Assembly (NCBI GenBank): GCA_028274465.1
Contig: CM051455.1
Coordinates: 99,315,942 to 99,379,941 of the forward strand
Direction of reading: 5' to 3'
Length of the DNA: 64,000 bases
Origin: Plantago ovata
Lineage: Eukaryota > Streptophyta > Magnoliopsida > Lamiales > Plantaginaceae
This document shows positions 13,001 through 24,552 of the stretch, piece after piece; the stretch's first letter is position 1; the number at the start of each line of letters is the position of its first letter. The notes below the pieces were generated by a model. It was not told where the DNA came from and did no database searches. It worked only from the letters and a program-made list of their open reading frames with translations. Made by a program: the position numbers and the translations under genes.

Positions 13001-16000
13001 CAACTTATCGAGCCTTGCCCTAGTCTTCTCAGAATCTTCTTCATAACGTTTGAGAAAACTTTGTGTGTGATCAACCATCTTCTGCAAGTTCTCCATCAGT
13101 AGAGCCGTCTTCGACTTCGGTGACTCTTTTGGAGCGGGGTTTTCGCAGTGATCATTACCATAGTTTAGCCTACTACGGTCTTGGTTAGGGCCATAAGTTT
13201 GGTTAGCCGGTGCATATCCTTGATTGTTTCGGAATCCTCTTCTCCAAAAACCACCTCGAGGATTCCTACCGTCTTGTCCGTAGCTAACTTCTTGAGTACC
13301 AAACTCCGTAGCAAAGGCTTCTTCTTCGCCTCCTCGAGACCAGTTGCCATCATCGTATGCCAGCTCCGATCTACACATATGAGCCCCATGCCCATAGTTC
13401 TTGCATATTCGGCATACCTCGTTCGAAACAGTTGTTCCGGTGGCGCTCTTGAGGACTTGCTTCAATTCGTTGGTAAAGCACTCGAATTGATCCCCATTTC
13501 CCCTGTACATAGGGGCTGCTTGAGTCGGTGGAGCTTCAGGTCCATGTCTCCTAACCATTGCTCTTGGGTCCTTGAACTGCGAACCCTTAGCAAGCCTTTC
13601 GAAAACTGCCCAGACGGCTTACGCGGTTTCCTCCCAAATATTGCCTCGGCATTGGAAATCCACCACTTGTTGGTTCTCGAAGGTTAGTCCATTGTAGAAG
13701 TGTTGGACTAGGTCGGAGAGTTCAAAACCATGGTGAGGGCACTTGTTCGTGAGATCTTGGAACCTCTCGAACGCGGTGTAGATGGTCTCATCATAGTCTT
13801 GCTTGAATCCAGTGATCTGCGCCTTGAGCGCGGTAGTCAGAGTGTGTGGGAAGTATTTCTCCATGAAAGCTGAAAAAACCTTTTCCCAAGTGTCCAGCGA
13901 GCCTGTTGGAAGAGAGCTCAGCCATGACTTGGCTCTGTCGCCAAGTCCCATAGCAAAAACCTTCATCCTCAACTCATCCGTTGTTATGTCAGCTCCGGGT
14001 CGTGGAAGTTGGTTGACGAAATCATCGATATCGTGCAAGTACCCCATCACATCTTCCCTTGATAAGCCATAGAACCTCGGAAGTTGTTGGAATGCGTGGT
14101 TCTTGATCTCCAGATCTCGGGTTGCAGACGAAAGAACTATCGCCGGTCCCCTCATACGATCCTTGGTGGGTTGTACCCATGCCTTCAGTGGTCTAGCTTC
14201 TGCCATTCCGTCGATTTCCTTGAATAGACTAATTAGAGATTCAGAGAAATCGGCTTCCTCTATTTCCTCTAGTGCGCGCCTTTCAAGTAGTCGCCTTCTT
14301 TGGTGGTAGACTCTATCGATCTCAGCAATTGAATTAGCAAGCGGTGTTCCTACAGAACGTGTATACGGCATACACTATCTGTGACAGACTAGGTAAAGAG
14401 ATTAGAAACAAACTAGGAAAGCAGAGAGAGATTAAAAAGGAAAACTAAAACTAATAGAATTAGGAATCTAAAGCTGTAAATATAAACAAATTAAACAGAA
14501 AAAAGGAGTATAGTCCCCGGCAACGGCGCCAATTTGATGAACGCGGATTCGTCGGTTCCGAATTCAGTCAAATAATATTACGTATACTTTATTATGCTTA
14601 TTCATTCTTATTTGTATTTAGCAATCATAATAGGTTTTACCCTGCATCTGCCCATTCGAAGATCGGTGACATCATCAACTCGAAGTTCATCGCTCCAACA
14701 CCATCTGAGGACCGTGGTGGGGAGAAGTGGTCAAGGCTGCCTGACCATGTCATTGGCTTCTACTTCGATGAGCTGCGGGTATTGTAACAATCTTAAATGT
14801 TTAGTAAACGTTGTTTTATTTTTATTCTAAATTTACGTGAGTGGTATGTTAGCCACTATATTTGGGTGATATGTTAGTCACCATGTGTTAGTTGTTTTTC
14901 TAGGGCAATGTGAGTGGTATGTTAGTGATGAACGCGGATTCGTCGGTTCCGAATTCAGTCAGATAATATTTGTTATTTAGCCAAAGGCAATCCACAACTA
15001 CAACGAAAACCGTAATGTAGTAGTAGAATGACTCGAGTGTCGTTCTCTCAGGACTATAACTAGCTTTATCTGTTTAACAAGAAAATATAAAACAACAGAT
15101 AGAAAGCAATAGGGGTTTTCAAGCAGATAATGGAGGTTGGTGATAGTATGGTCCTTCTTAACATAATGGGTCGATAATCATGCATAAATTCCTCGGTCTT
15201 GCATAGAGATCTTTGAATGAATCTTGGGTCCTGTTGTAACTATTAAGCACTACGAAGATAATATGGTCTGACTTGTCAACAACTAACGTCCTATTGTGTT
15301 CTATAATCATTCAACACTACGAAGATAATTTGGTCTGATTGGCCGACAAGTGTCCAAGTGTGCATAATGATCAATACAACATACGAGAATTTTGGTGTTC
15401 AACTCATCAACGAAATAAAGCAATGACACGGAGTATAATGCGCGATATAGCCATTAGCATGATTATCTTCCCTCGCTAAGAATTCACATACTACCACCAA
15501 CGATACATTTAGCTACTCATAGGCATGCAATCAATAGCAATCATAGAAGAAAACATATTGAAAGAATATAAAATAAGTAGATAAAAGTTGTAAGATACAA
15601 AGTTACCGAAGGTTGTCAATCTCCGGATGATTGTGGTCCTACGAGCTCCAATCTGCTATGAAAAAGTATCCCCTAAGCTATGGAACTCCCAGGACAGGCC
15701 CCGGGAAGTTCCTACCTAAAACTATAGAGAGAGGTGAGAAAGTAGGCTTGGAAAGATATGATTTTCAGAGAGAAAACTCGCAACTATATATAGGCCCCGA
15801 AAATCTTCTTGGGCGGTTCGCCCGAGGCATGGGGCGGTTCGCCCCCCAGTTTTTCGTGGATTTTCCGCGTTTTTCGACGCGGATTTTGATTTCTTCACCT
15901 TTTCGGACTCGATTTCAGACTTCTAATGGCCTTCTAACCTCCAGATTCGACCCCTAGACTCCAATTCCTATCCGGAAACCTTCAGATACTCCAAATAGGC

Positions 16001-17507
16001 TTCTGGAACACCAATTCCTTGTAGACTTCAATATAATTGCCCGTACATCTCCGAATTTCAACCAAAACGTGTAAAATAAAAACTAAAGGGAAACGTGACA
16101 CTATTCTAATAAAATGTACTAAAATATAGCTAAATTAACATAGAGGATAGCTAAAATAGGTGAAAAAAGATTCGAATGAAAGTGTAAAATACACATTCAT
16201 CAGTTAGCCACTATATTTGGGTGATATGTTAGTCACCATTGTGCTTACGTTGATCTTGTTCTTGTTGTATTGATTGTTGTGTCGTTCTAAATTGGTTGTT
16301 TTTGGTGGTTAGAAACACTACTACTTGCCAAACGTGCTATTGAAGGAGCTTTGGTTTGTTTTCAACACTGTTGGTGCTCGTTGTTACCGAGACAAGGTCC
16401 ACGACCTTAAGGAGTCTCGAGTGAAGCCTAGATTCATCCACGAAAGCGAGTGGCCTCTGTGGTTGGCTTACTGGAAGACACAGGATGCCGAGGACCTAGC
16501 AGATCAGAACAAGAAGAATCGAGCATGGGCGGACAGAAGAAGCTCCGGTGAAGACGAGGACTATTCGAAGCACCATCTCGGCACACAGTCTCAGGCCACT
16601 CGTTACCTCAATGCAGTAAGTTAACTTGTGCTTTACTCCAGTCACTTTCAATATTCTTAAAATTTTATTGTAAACACTGACACTTATTACTTTGCAAAAT
16701 GAACAGAGGCTCACTGGACAAGGATTTGAGTCGTACTTGACCATGGTGAGAAATGCCAAGTTCAAGAACGGCAAGTGGACATGCAAGAAAGCCAAGAAAC
16801 TGAATGTAAGTACATAAATGAGTACTTTGAGTTACTTGTACTGTATTTCTTTTTAAAAAGTTTCTATATGTATTGTAATATATCAACTCATGTATTGCTT
16901 AACTGCTTGTAGGAGGAGGTTGAGGCTTTTTACAAGGTTAAGATGCAAGAGAAGGGTGACATACTTACGATGGAGGAAGAGAACGCTGCCTTCCTCGAGG
17001 TGAACCCTCCTGGCCCTAAGTGGTCGATCTATGGCTTAGGGAACTTGGGACGTTCTCTTGCAGCTGAATCATTTCAGCGCTCATCCGGTTCTACCTCCAG
17101 CACAGATTCTCGATTGGCTGAGGAGATGGCAGCACCTAAGGCCGACAATGCTAGGATGATGAGCATTCAGAACACACTTGTGTCTCAGGTATATTCACTT
17201 GTATGCTAATATTATGTTGATATGTCATGTAGATGTATAACCACTTGTATGCTCATTTACATTGCTTGCATCTATCTTTCATATTCTTAACTACATCGAT
17301 CATTACATGTGTCAGTTGGAGACGCAGAATTTCGTGCTGAAGAAGCTGCTGGAGAAGCATCACATTGGCATGGACCCGTTCGCAGAGGCAGCTTTGTTTC
17401 AGACCGGGGAGGGGAGCCCTGGTACGGCGGGGAGTGCGGGTTTGCAAGGCAGTTCTCATGCTCCTTCAGGTTCCAGTGGTCGTGGTTCTAGTGGTCGTCG
17501 TCCCTAG
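7025..17507 (+). CDS. Second CACTA gene, Ptta/En/Spm (Transposase_24-like), six predicted exons
   Basis: Predicted exons 7025-7275, 7367-7523, 16313-16615, 16707-16805, 16913-17188 and 17316-17507 all have GT-AG borders and compatible phases, giving 425 codons plus stop. Exons 2 and 3 encode the conserved core (FYFDELR joined to KHYYLPN, then LKELWFVFN and WLAYWKTQD), matching the plant transposase domain found in the accessory protein of CACTA elements, which is thought to bind subterminal repeats. The C-terminus has an LETQNFVLKKLLEK coiled-coil-like segment and a Gly/Ser-rich tail. The gene is intact if intron 2 is spliced, but that intron (7524-16312) now holds the 8.5 kb retrotransposon A in antisense orientation. 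Exon borders come from reading splice sites and are not tested. Confidence 0.75.
7671..8925 (-). repeat. Element A 3' LTR (left)
   Basis: 1255 bases from TGATGAACGCG to ATTCATCA. In sense (minus) orientation, a GC palindrome (about 8555-8571) precedes a CTATATATAG TATA box at 8529-8538, as in every LTR of this family. Its sequence (start, then TTCTTAACATAATGGGTCG) is of the same LTR type as element E. Confidence 0.95.
8926..8940 (-). other. Polypurine tract, element A
   Basis: The minus strand reads CGGTTTGGGGAGTT directly before the 3' LTR, the usual position and composition for plus-strand priming. The same tract follows the left LTR in elements C, D and E. Confidence 0.75.
8941..10795 (-). 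other. Element A 3' untranslated region with paired hairpins
   Basis: No supported ORF. It contains a pyrimidine-rich tract (purine-rich on the sense strand) at about 9530-9590 and two near-identical inverted repeats, AACCTATTC-N4-GAATAGGTT, at 9633-9654 and 9746-9767. Each is flanked by CCCCAAACC, a copy of the polypurine-tract core. The same layout occurs in elements C, D and E. Confidence 0.7.
10796..11215 (-). pseudogene. ORF3 (type II) of element A
   Basis: A 139-codon open frame similar to the ORF3 relics of B and D (shared YTWSKDSYAYSCTTEG, LVPKHND), so of the short, diverged type. The N-terminal residues before the acceptor at 11184 are probably intron. The long C-terminal Q-rich coiled-coil of the type I ORF3 is not in frame. 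Function unknown; probably not a complete protein. Confidence 0.55.
11184..11723 (-). other. Predicted ORF3 intron, element A
   Basis: Sense-strand donor CTGAG|GTATC at 11723, acceptor TTTGTAG|G at 11184, with a branch-like TGCTAAT at 11195-11201. Position and length (540) match the other copies. A reduced GC palindrome (GGTTCGCCCC near 11961-11972) lies upstream in sense. Confidence 0.5.
12239..14371 (-). pseudogene. Gag-protease polyprotein of element A (one in-frame stop)
   Basis: A single frame of 711 codons, the least damaged gag-pro here. It has a retrotransposon gag domain (about residues 105-215, including SWLSSLPTGSLDTWEKVF and FENQQVVDF), a CCHC zinc knuckle CRICKNYGHGAHMC (about 317-330), a charged coiled-coil-like linker, and a retropepsin-type protease with DTGS (about 559-562). 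Gag forms the particle and packages RNA; the protease cleaves it. A TAA at 13619-13621 replaces the GAA codon of other copies. No polymerase follows in this or any frame. The start at 14371 is the first ATG after the primer site and matches element D. Confidence 0.85.
14514..14531 (-). other. Primer binding site, tRNA-Asp, element A
   Basis: The minus strand reads TGGCGCCGTTGCCGGGGA three bases inside the 5' LTR. This is complementary to the 3' end of plant tRNA-Asp including CCA, from remembered tRNA sequence. Ty3/gypsy elements of the Tat/Athila group commonly use this primer. Confidence 0.85.
14535..14925. repeat. Truncated LTR plus duplicated CACTA flank
   Basis: The first 45 bases of the LTR (14535-14579) run into a copy of CACTA sequence 7320-7670 at 14575-14925, ending in the GTTAG target duplication. 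The junction shares ATATT between the two sources. Length (351 bases) and sequence match the original flank, including part of exon 2 of the second CACTA gene. Confidence 0.9.
14926..16202 (-). repeat. Element A 5' LTR (right)
   Basis: 1277 bases, ending ATTCATCA. The first roughly 310 bases match the left LTR exactly by eye; beyond that there are substitutions and an extra 18-base segment near 15820 in the GC palindromes. TATA box CTATATATAG at 15784-15793. Confidence 0.9.
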
Positions 17508-17727
17508 ATTTTGACATTTTAGTTGGGCATTTGTAGTACGATTGTAAAACTTTCACATTTACATTTGTAGTAAACGCTTTTCTATTTTGAAGAATCGAAT
17601 TTTATTGAATTTTATTTTCAATTCAAATTTAATGATTTTTAATTTTTAGTACGTAAATTTATATTATTAAACAGGTTGTTGTACAATTATCAAGAAAAAT
17701 AATAAAAAATTTAAAAAAAAAAAATTT

Positions 17728-18079
17728 ACCAACGGATAACGTTATCCGTCGGTAAGTTCCGGTTGACATAGTCAACCGGTCATAACCGAACGGATAACGT
17801 TATCCATCGGTAAACGTCATCGACGGATAAATTTATCCATCGGTCAGACGAATAAGGGCTGGTCAACGCCCTTATTCGTCAGTCCGTCGGTATTATCCGT
17901 CGCTAAATTTAGCGACGAATAAGAAACGACGGTAAAGGCATTACGGACGGATAAAATAGCGACGGGCTATTTATCCATCGGTAAGTGGTTGCCGATCCGT
18001 CGGTAAGGACGTACCGACGGATCGGTACCCTGTTACCGACGGATACCATCCGTCGGTAAGTGGGCCGGTTCTTGTGGTG
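17728..18079 (+). repeat. CACTA right subterminal repeats and terminus
   Basis: Dense repeats of CCGACGGAT / ATCCGTCGG with GTTGACC-GGTCAAC-like dyads, ending TTCTTGTGGTG. They mirror the left end. The stretch 17508-17727 between the last exon and these repeats is AT-rich and holds nothing else recognisable. Confidence 0.85.
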
Positions 18080-19701
18080 ATCATAGAGCGTAGTTTGGTC
18101 AAGAACGTTCGCCCCAAGAGAAAGACATCCCCCATTCCAGGTGTAGACGCCGGCATAACTACAAAATTGGTGTATACAGAAGTTTCACCAATCTTGACCA
18201 ATACGTTCTTCACAACGCCTTCGGGTCTCACAAAGGATCCATCCGCTAGTTGCACAATAGCCTTACGCTCAGATAGTTTTCCAAGGCTACTCTTCTCGAA
18301 CACATTCATTGGGAGCACATTAGAGTAGGATCCCGTGTCAAGTGTGGCACGGACATCTTCAAGTTCACCAATCCCTACCTTAACATCGAAACTTTGAGGG
18401 AGTGGCTCGGGATCCTCTTGCTCCTCTTCGATCTCGTCAGAACCAAGGTCCTTCTCTTCTTCCTTGGCTAGTGGGGGTTCTTCCCCCTTGCAACACTCGC
18501 ACTTAGCAACCTTCTTGATGGTGATTTCGACAGGTAGATCACCCATCAAGGTAATGGACATCGACTTCTCAGTGTTGCTAGGCAGCTTGCCTTGCTCCCT
18601 ACTCGCTTCTCTGTCGATCAACTCTTGCATCTTTTGATGGGCAAGCCTAGTGCTCTCTTCCAATCGATCAAGCCTTGCCTTAGTCTTCTCAGAATCTTCT
18701 TCATAACGTTTGAGAAAACTTTGGGTGTGATCAACCATCTTTTGCAAGTTCTCCATCAGTTGAGTTGTCTTCGACTTCGATTGCTCTTTCGAAACGGGGT
18801 TTTCGCAGTGGTCATTACCATAGTTAAGCCTACTACGGTCTTGGTTAGGGCCATAATTCTGGCTAGCCGGTGCATATCCTTCATTGTTTCGGAATTCTCT
18901 TCTCCAAAATCCACCTCGAGGATTCCTACCGTCTTGTCTAGCTAGCTTCTTGAGTACCAAATTTCGTAGCAAAGGCTTCCTCTTCGCCTCCTTGGACCCA
19001 GTTGCCATCATCATATGCGAGCTCCGATCTACACATATGAGCTCCATGCCCATAGTTCTTTCATATTCGGCAAACCTCGTTTGACATTGTTGTTCCAGTG
19101 GCGCTCTTGAGGACTTGTTTCAATTCGTTGGTAAAGCACTCGAATTGATCCCCATTCCCCCTATACCTAGGGGCTTCTTGAGTAGGTGGAGCTTCAGGTC
19201 CACGTCTCCTAACCATTGCCCTTGGGTCCTTGAACTGCGACTCCTTAGCAAGCCTTTCGAAAACTGCCCAGACGGCTTCCGCGGTTTCCTCCCAAATATT
19301 GCCACGGCATTGGAAGTCCACCACTTGTTGGTTCTCGAAGGTTAGTCCATTGTAGAAGTGTTGGACTAGGTCAGAAAGCTCAAAACCATGGTGAGGGCAC
19401 TTGTTCATGAGGTCTTGGAACCTCTCAAACGCGGTGTAGATGGTCTCATCATAGTCCTGTTTGAATCCAGTGATTTGCGCCTTGAGCGCGGTAGTCAAGG
19501 TGTGAGGGAAGTATTTTTCCATGAAAGCTAAAAAGACTTTCTCCCAAGTGTCCAGCGAGCCCGCCTGTAGAGAACTCAACCATGACTTGGCTCTGTCGCC
19601 AAGCCCCATAGGAAAAACCTTCATCCTCAACTAATATGTTGTTATTTCAGCTCCGGGTCGTGGGAGTTGGTTGACGAAATTATCGATATCGTGCAAGTAC
19701 C
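18080..19701 (-). mobile_element. Element B, right segment
   Basis: Continuation of the retrotransposon interrupted by the CACTA element, starting with the second copy of ATC. It holds gag and the protease core and is cut at 19701/19702 by the LTR of element E within the GCAAGTACC sequence of gag. The remaining 5' part would lie beyond element E, in or past the assembly gap. Confidence 0.9.
18083..19701 (-). pseudogene. Gag-protease of element B (frameshifts, truncated)
   Basis: Homologous to the element A polyprotein: gag domain at 19630-19300, the start of the zinc knuckle (CRI) at about 19061, and a protease with DTGSYSNVLP near 18330. The frame changes near 19061 and again near 18940, where a short deletion (SRQDGRNP region) restores it. 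Both ends are cut by other elements, the N-terminus by element E and the C-terminus by the CACTA. Confidence 0.85.
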
Positions 19702-20966
19702 TGATGAACGTGTCAGATTCAGTCAAGGAAATTTGTAATAGCCAAAGGCAATCCACAACTACAACGAAAACCGTAGTGTAGTAGTAGAATGACTCGAGTG
19801 TCGTTCTCTCAGGACTATACTAGCTTTATCAAATCAAATTAAGAATATATAAAACAGCAGATAGAAAGCAATAGGGGGTCTTCAAGCAGATAATGGAGGT
19901 TGGTGATAGTATGGTCCTTCTTAACATAATGGGTCGATAATCATGCATAAATTCCTCGGTCTTGCATAGAGATCTTTGAATCAATCTTGTGTCCTGTTGC
20001 AAGTATTAAGCACTACAAAGATAATATGGGTCTGACTTGTCAACAACTAACGTCCTATTGTGTTCCGTAATTATTCAACACTACGAAGATAATTGGTCTG
20101 ATTGGTCGACAAGTGTCCAAGTGTACATAATGATCAATACAACATACGAGAATTTTGGTTTCAACTGATCAACGAAATTAAGCAATGACGCGGAGTATAA
20201 TGCGCGATATAGCCATTAGCATGATTATCTTCCCTCGCTAAGAATTCACATACTACCACCAACGATAAATTTAGCTACTCATAATAGGCATGCAATCAAT
20301 AGCAATCATAGAAGAAAACATATTGAAAGAAGAATAAAATAAGTAGATAAAAGTTGTAAGATACACAGTTACCGAAGGTTGTCAATCTCCGGATGATTGT
20401 GGTCCTAGGAGCTCCAATCTGCTATGAAAAAGTATCCCCTAAGCTAGGGAACTCCCAGGACAGGCCCCGGGAAGTTCCTACCTAAAACTATAGAGAGAGG
20501 TGAGAAAGTAGGCTTGGAAAGATATGATTTTCGGAGAGAAAACTTGCAACTATATATAGGCCCGATTTTAGCCCGCGGCGGTTCGCCCCGTGACTCCGGC
20601 GGTTCGCCCCACAGTGTAAACGCGGAATTTCCGCGTTTTCGACGCGGTTTTGGATTTCATCACCTTTTTGGACTCGGTTTCAGACTTCTAATGGCCTTCT
20701 AACCTGCAGATTCGACCCCTAGACTCCAAATCCTATCCGGAAACCTTCAGATACTCCAAATAGGCTTCTGGAACACCAATTCCTTGTAGAATTCAATATA
20801 AATGCCCGTAAATCTCCGAATTTCAACCAAAACCTGTAAAATAAAATCTAAAGGGAAACGTGATACTATTCTAATAAAATGTACTAAAATATAGCTAAAT
20901 TGACATAGAGGATAGCTAAAATAGGTGAAAAAGACTCGAATGAAAGTGTAAAATACACATTCATCA
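19702..20966 (-). repeat. Element E 3' LTR
   Basis: 1265 bases, TGATGAACGTG to ATTCATCA, same LTR type as element A. TATA box CTATATATAG at 20550-20559, with two GGCGGTTCGCCCC palindromes at about 20574-20612 upstream in sense. The polypurine tract follows at 20967. Confidence 0.95.
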
Positions 20967-22492
20967 AACTCCCCAAACCGAACCTTTGCTTGTCCTCAAG
21001 CAACTAAGCTAGACTCTAATACAAAAAACATGCAAGACTCAAAAATGGAGTTTCATGCCAAATAAAATGAACTAATCTACTGAATCTACCAAATAACATA
21101 TGAACAAAAACCATATAAATCAAAGCATGAATATAGGTTGAAGAATACCTCGATTGACTTATACACATCCACATAAGCACTTATGTCAAGACAAGATAGT
21201 CTCTCGTAACATTCTCTACCTGGACCTAGTCAGTGACGACGTAATGATGCATGCTAAGATACGAATGGTTGCCCCGTGCCTATGAAACTGAGGACTTACT
21301 GTTGTTCCACCATGTTAAGACTTTTCCTCAAAAGAGGTCGAACCAGTACTGGCTCTCATCAAACGAAGGAGGGTTCCCTATAAAAGATAACACTCCCCTA
21401 TTCTACCCATCTCTCAAGTAAAGTTTTAAGCTATTCACCACTTCCTGAATGGCAGGACGAGGGTGGTCTAGAACAGATGACACTTAAGACAAAAAAGATA
21501 AAAAAATAGAAAAACACAATTACGAACAATACGAAAAATGGAAAAGACTCAAACTTTGCTAAACTGCTATTTGGCTTTATTTTTTGGACCCTTCTTTGCT
21601 TTTTTGGGGTCTTCTTTTTTTCTTTTTTTCTTTCCAGATTCTTTTTTCTTTTTCTCTTTTTTTTATGGAATTTTTCTTTCTTTTTTTTCGATTTTTTTTC
21701 TAGCCAGCAGTAGCATAACAAAGAGGGAAACAAAAATGAATCACACGACTTCCCCAAACCTATTCGAAAGAATAGGTTGGAGTACAAAATTCACGAAAAA
21801 GGAAAAATAAACTCACGATACGAAGAAAATGAAAAACAGAAACAAGTCTAATGATGGTGCAACCCCCTCCCCAAACCTATTCGGAAGAATAGGTTATAAA
21901 CAAAGGATCACACAACCTCACACTACCTCCTTCCTAGGCATTTAGCAATCTCAAAGCATGGTGAAGACTTGTTGCCTCTTAGGTACATAATTACTCGGGA
22001 AAACAACCATAAGACCCTAACATGCATCATCCTATTATAAAGGCCTTCGTGAACCGCAGTAGAGAAAACACCACTAAGTGATGTCGAGAATACCATGCTT
22101 AACTTAGTGCAATACATAAATGTGACAAGCCAAGCGAGAAAAACCTCAAACAAATTCATAGAGATGAAGCATACGATTAATGACATAGCTAGTTGATCTA
22201 CCCAATAAAAAGTTCGAAAAATTCGGCAATAAACTCCATATAAAACATGCAAGACTATCCTAGGATGAATGCAACCTAAAAAATCTAAGAAAGCAGTAAA
22301 CGTGCAAATGCAAACAAGAACAAGATACTAATCGACACAAAACCAAACAAAACTTAACATCATGGTTCACATCCCATCCCCTTACGATTCTTAAGCTAGC
22401 CCCCTAGCAAAAGAGAATGAGTAATAAGAAGTGATACTAGATGTTACCGAAGGGTTTGGCCTCGGTCGGCTGAGAGTGGACAAGTGGAAGGA
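20967..22492 (-). other. Element E 3' untranslated region with paired hairpins
   Basis: A polypyrimidine stretch of about 140 bases at 21580-21715 (polypurine in sense) is followed by the inverted repeats AACCTATTC-N4-GAATAGGTT at 21757-21778 and 21874-21895, each next to CCCCAAACC. No gene. Confidence 0.7.
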
Positions 22493-23788
22493 CTAATCAT
22501 CGGGATGGTAGTCCCCATAAAAGTCACTCCACATGTCATTCATGAGCTCATTGGACTGTTGTAGAGCTTCCTGCTGTTGCTCGATCAGCTGTTGCTGCTC
22601 CCACATGTGCTGCCTATCCTCTCGGCGGTGCTCCTCGAATATCTCCCAATCGCGGTTGTGCTGGACAATGTGTTTGTCGCATGGCCGCGTTGTTGGCATC
22701 AATCCTGTCGAAACGGCTGTCGAGGTAGGTACGGAATTCGGAGAAGTCAAATCCTCCAGACCCCTGTGGTGCTCCAGCTGGTGCTTGCGGTGCATGATGG
22801 ACAAATGGAATATCTGGAATCGGGGCTTCACCAACATCGGCCTCCATAGCATCCTCATGATCGGAATCATTTGGCTGGAATGGCCCTCCTACATCAGCAG
22901 CGGCTGCAGTGGGGTTCCTCAACTGATACCTGTTGAGCTGTACCTCAATGGTCGAGGGTGAAAGGGCAGCGACCTCGCAATCCCCCTCCTCAATATCGTC
23001 GACCCCATGATATTTGCAGTAAGCAGTGATGAAGCTCGGGAAGATGAAAGGCTTCCTGTTCTTTTTCCCCAGTGGCGCTCATACTCCTCATACATAATGT
23101 GCCCTATGTCGACCTGATGTCCGTCAATGAGGCAGTAGAGGAGCTCAGCGTAGTAGGGCTGAATCCATGTGTCATTCTTCCTCGGGATCAAGTCGGAGAT
23201 GCAAAATTTCATCATCACCTTAGCTTCGATGCTAAGGTCGCCATAACCGATCCGTCCAGGTGCTACCCCAACTTCCGGATATCTGTACTCCCTGTTGCAG
23301 ATCACTTCGGTGATGTCTCTTCCTATCCCCCTAGCGGTCCTTGAATACAAGTAGGCGTGTGCGCTCTCTGTGAATTCCAAGTTCCCGAAATGGATGAAGG
23401 AAGAAATGTGCTCTGGGCTCCATGGTATAATCAGGCCTCGGACTAACACCCCATTCTTCTCGTCGAGATCCGTGTACCCAGTGTAGAAATCTCGGAGAAG
23501 GCTCTCGTCGTAGCCTTTGAACCTGTAGGAACTGTACCATGCCCAATTCCTCTGTGACCCCAAACTTGACAGCGTCCTATATCCCGCTCTATTCGCTGCA
23601 GACACAGGAATGTCAATCCTCCTATCGGGAATGATAGACCTTCCTCCGTCGGCCAGCTCCTCCTCTAACCGTTGTCGCACGTCTATCGCAGCGGAAGACA
23701 ACTCGTACAAATCGTGAGATGGTTGGGAGCTTGATGCCACTCCCTTCCCCTTTTTGCTAGAGCCGGCTCTCCTTGTCCTCGGTGCCAT
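22493..23788 (-). pseudogene. ORF3 (type I) of element E, putative plant transposon protein-like
   Basis: Starts MAPRTRRAGSSKKGKG at 23788, five bases after a predicted splice acceptor. A basic N-terminus is followed by the domain core (WYSSYRFKGYDESLL, VLVRGLIIPW, LIPRKNDTWIQPYYAELLY, IGHIMYEEYERHW), an acidic linker, and a glutamine-rich coiled-coil (EQQQLIEQQQEALQQ) ending DFYGDYHPDD. The core resembles the Transposase_32 family found in plant retrotransposons, whose function is unknown. Frameshifts near 23030-22920 and 22680 break the C-terminal half. Intact length would be about 430 residues, judging from element C. Confidence 0.7.
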
Positions 23789-23793
23789 GATTC

Positions 23794-24327
23794 CTACAAC
23801 AGCAATTAGTATCTTGTACGATGCAAAACAGACCCATGCATATGTAAATAAACGAGCGAACAAATGAGTAAATTCTCAAAATCCAACTCCTCAAAATCCC
23901 AAAGCCTAGTCTAGCTAATTCATTACGTAACATATCAATGTACCTACTACAATAACATATCACATTATGCTTTTGCTAACAACAAATGCCTTGAATCTCA
24001 AGGTCCAATCCATATAATAAAATCAATTTCTAGCATAAATCCTCAATCTCGACTATCATGCATTCTACCAATACATTCATCAATTTCATATCAATAAACA
24101 CATGTTTAAACAAGGAATGAAAGCAAGAGAGACAATTTCCTAACAAGACATATATCATCCAATTAGCAAAATCTCAAATCATCAAACCAAGCCTAATTGA
24201 ACATGTAATTGACAATGAATAATGAATCTAAACACATAAATCATCAACCCATGCATCATACAAGCCTAATTGCAGCACAAATCGAAAAACACCCAACTTG
24301 TAAAAATTAGGGTTCATGTGATAATAC
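23794..24327 (-). other. Predicted ORF3 intron, element E
   Basis: Sense donor TTGAG|GTATT at 24327, acceptor GTTGTAG|G at 23794, branch-like TACTAAT at 23805-23811. The ORF3 ATG follows the acceptor by five bases. Confidence 0.6.
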
Positions 24328-24552
24328 CTCAAATCCGGAAATTGAATGAGCTAGGAAGAAATTTGTTCAGATAGAATGATAGAGCATGCAACGGACTTCG
24401 AATGAAGCTAAAGAACACACAAAATGATGGAGAGATGAAGAAGTTATGAAGAGTTGAAGTTATTTGAATATGGAGGAGATTTTGGAGTTTGGAGGATGAA
24501 AATGGAGGAAAATGGGGGTTTGGGGAAGAAATAAGTCTCTGGAGGTGTGGGC

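Larger units (their letters stand above)
7671..16202 (-). mobile_element. Element A, non-autonomous gypsy gag-pro retrotransposon
   Basis: A complete minus-strand element inside intron 2 of the second CACTA gene. The target duplication GTTAG is at 7666-7670 and 16203-16207. Sense order from right to left is 5' LTR, tRNA-Asp primer site, gag-protease, ORF3 intron and ORF3, paired hairpins, polypurine tract, 3' LTR. No reverse transcriptase, RNase H or integrase is present between the LTRs. The right LTR region is rearranged: 45 bases of LTR are followed by a 351-base copy of the left CACTA flank and then a full LTR. Confidence 0.95.
2119..18079 (+). mobile_element. CACTA (En/Spm-type) DNA transposon, 15.96 kb with nested element A
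   Basis: The left end is CACTACAAAAAA and the right end TTCTTGTGGTG, an imperfect inverted terminus starting CACTA and CACCA. The target site duplication ATC is exact (2116-2118 and 18080-18082), and the flanking protease of element B is continuous without the insert. Both ends carry many CCGACGGAT-type subterminal repeats. It encodes a TNP2-type transposase (3417-6953) and a second spliced gene (7025-17507). Removing nested element A (8.5 kb) leaves roughly 7.4 kb, a usual size for the group. The transposase has one frameshift, so this copy is probably not autonomous now. Confidence 0.95.

Noticed and set aside
21431..21787. Lysine-rich minus-strand ORF
   Set aside because: Translation of the polypurine tract in the 3' UTR of element E; low complexity only.
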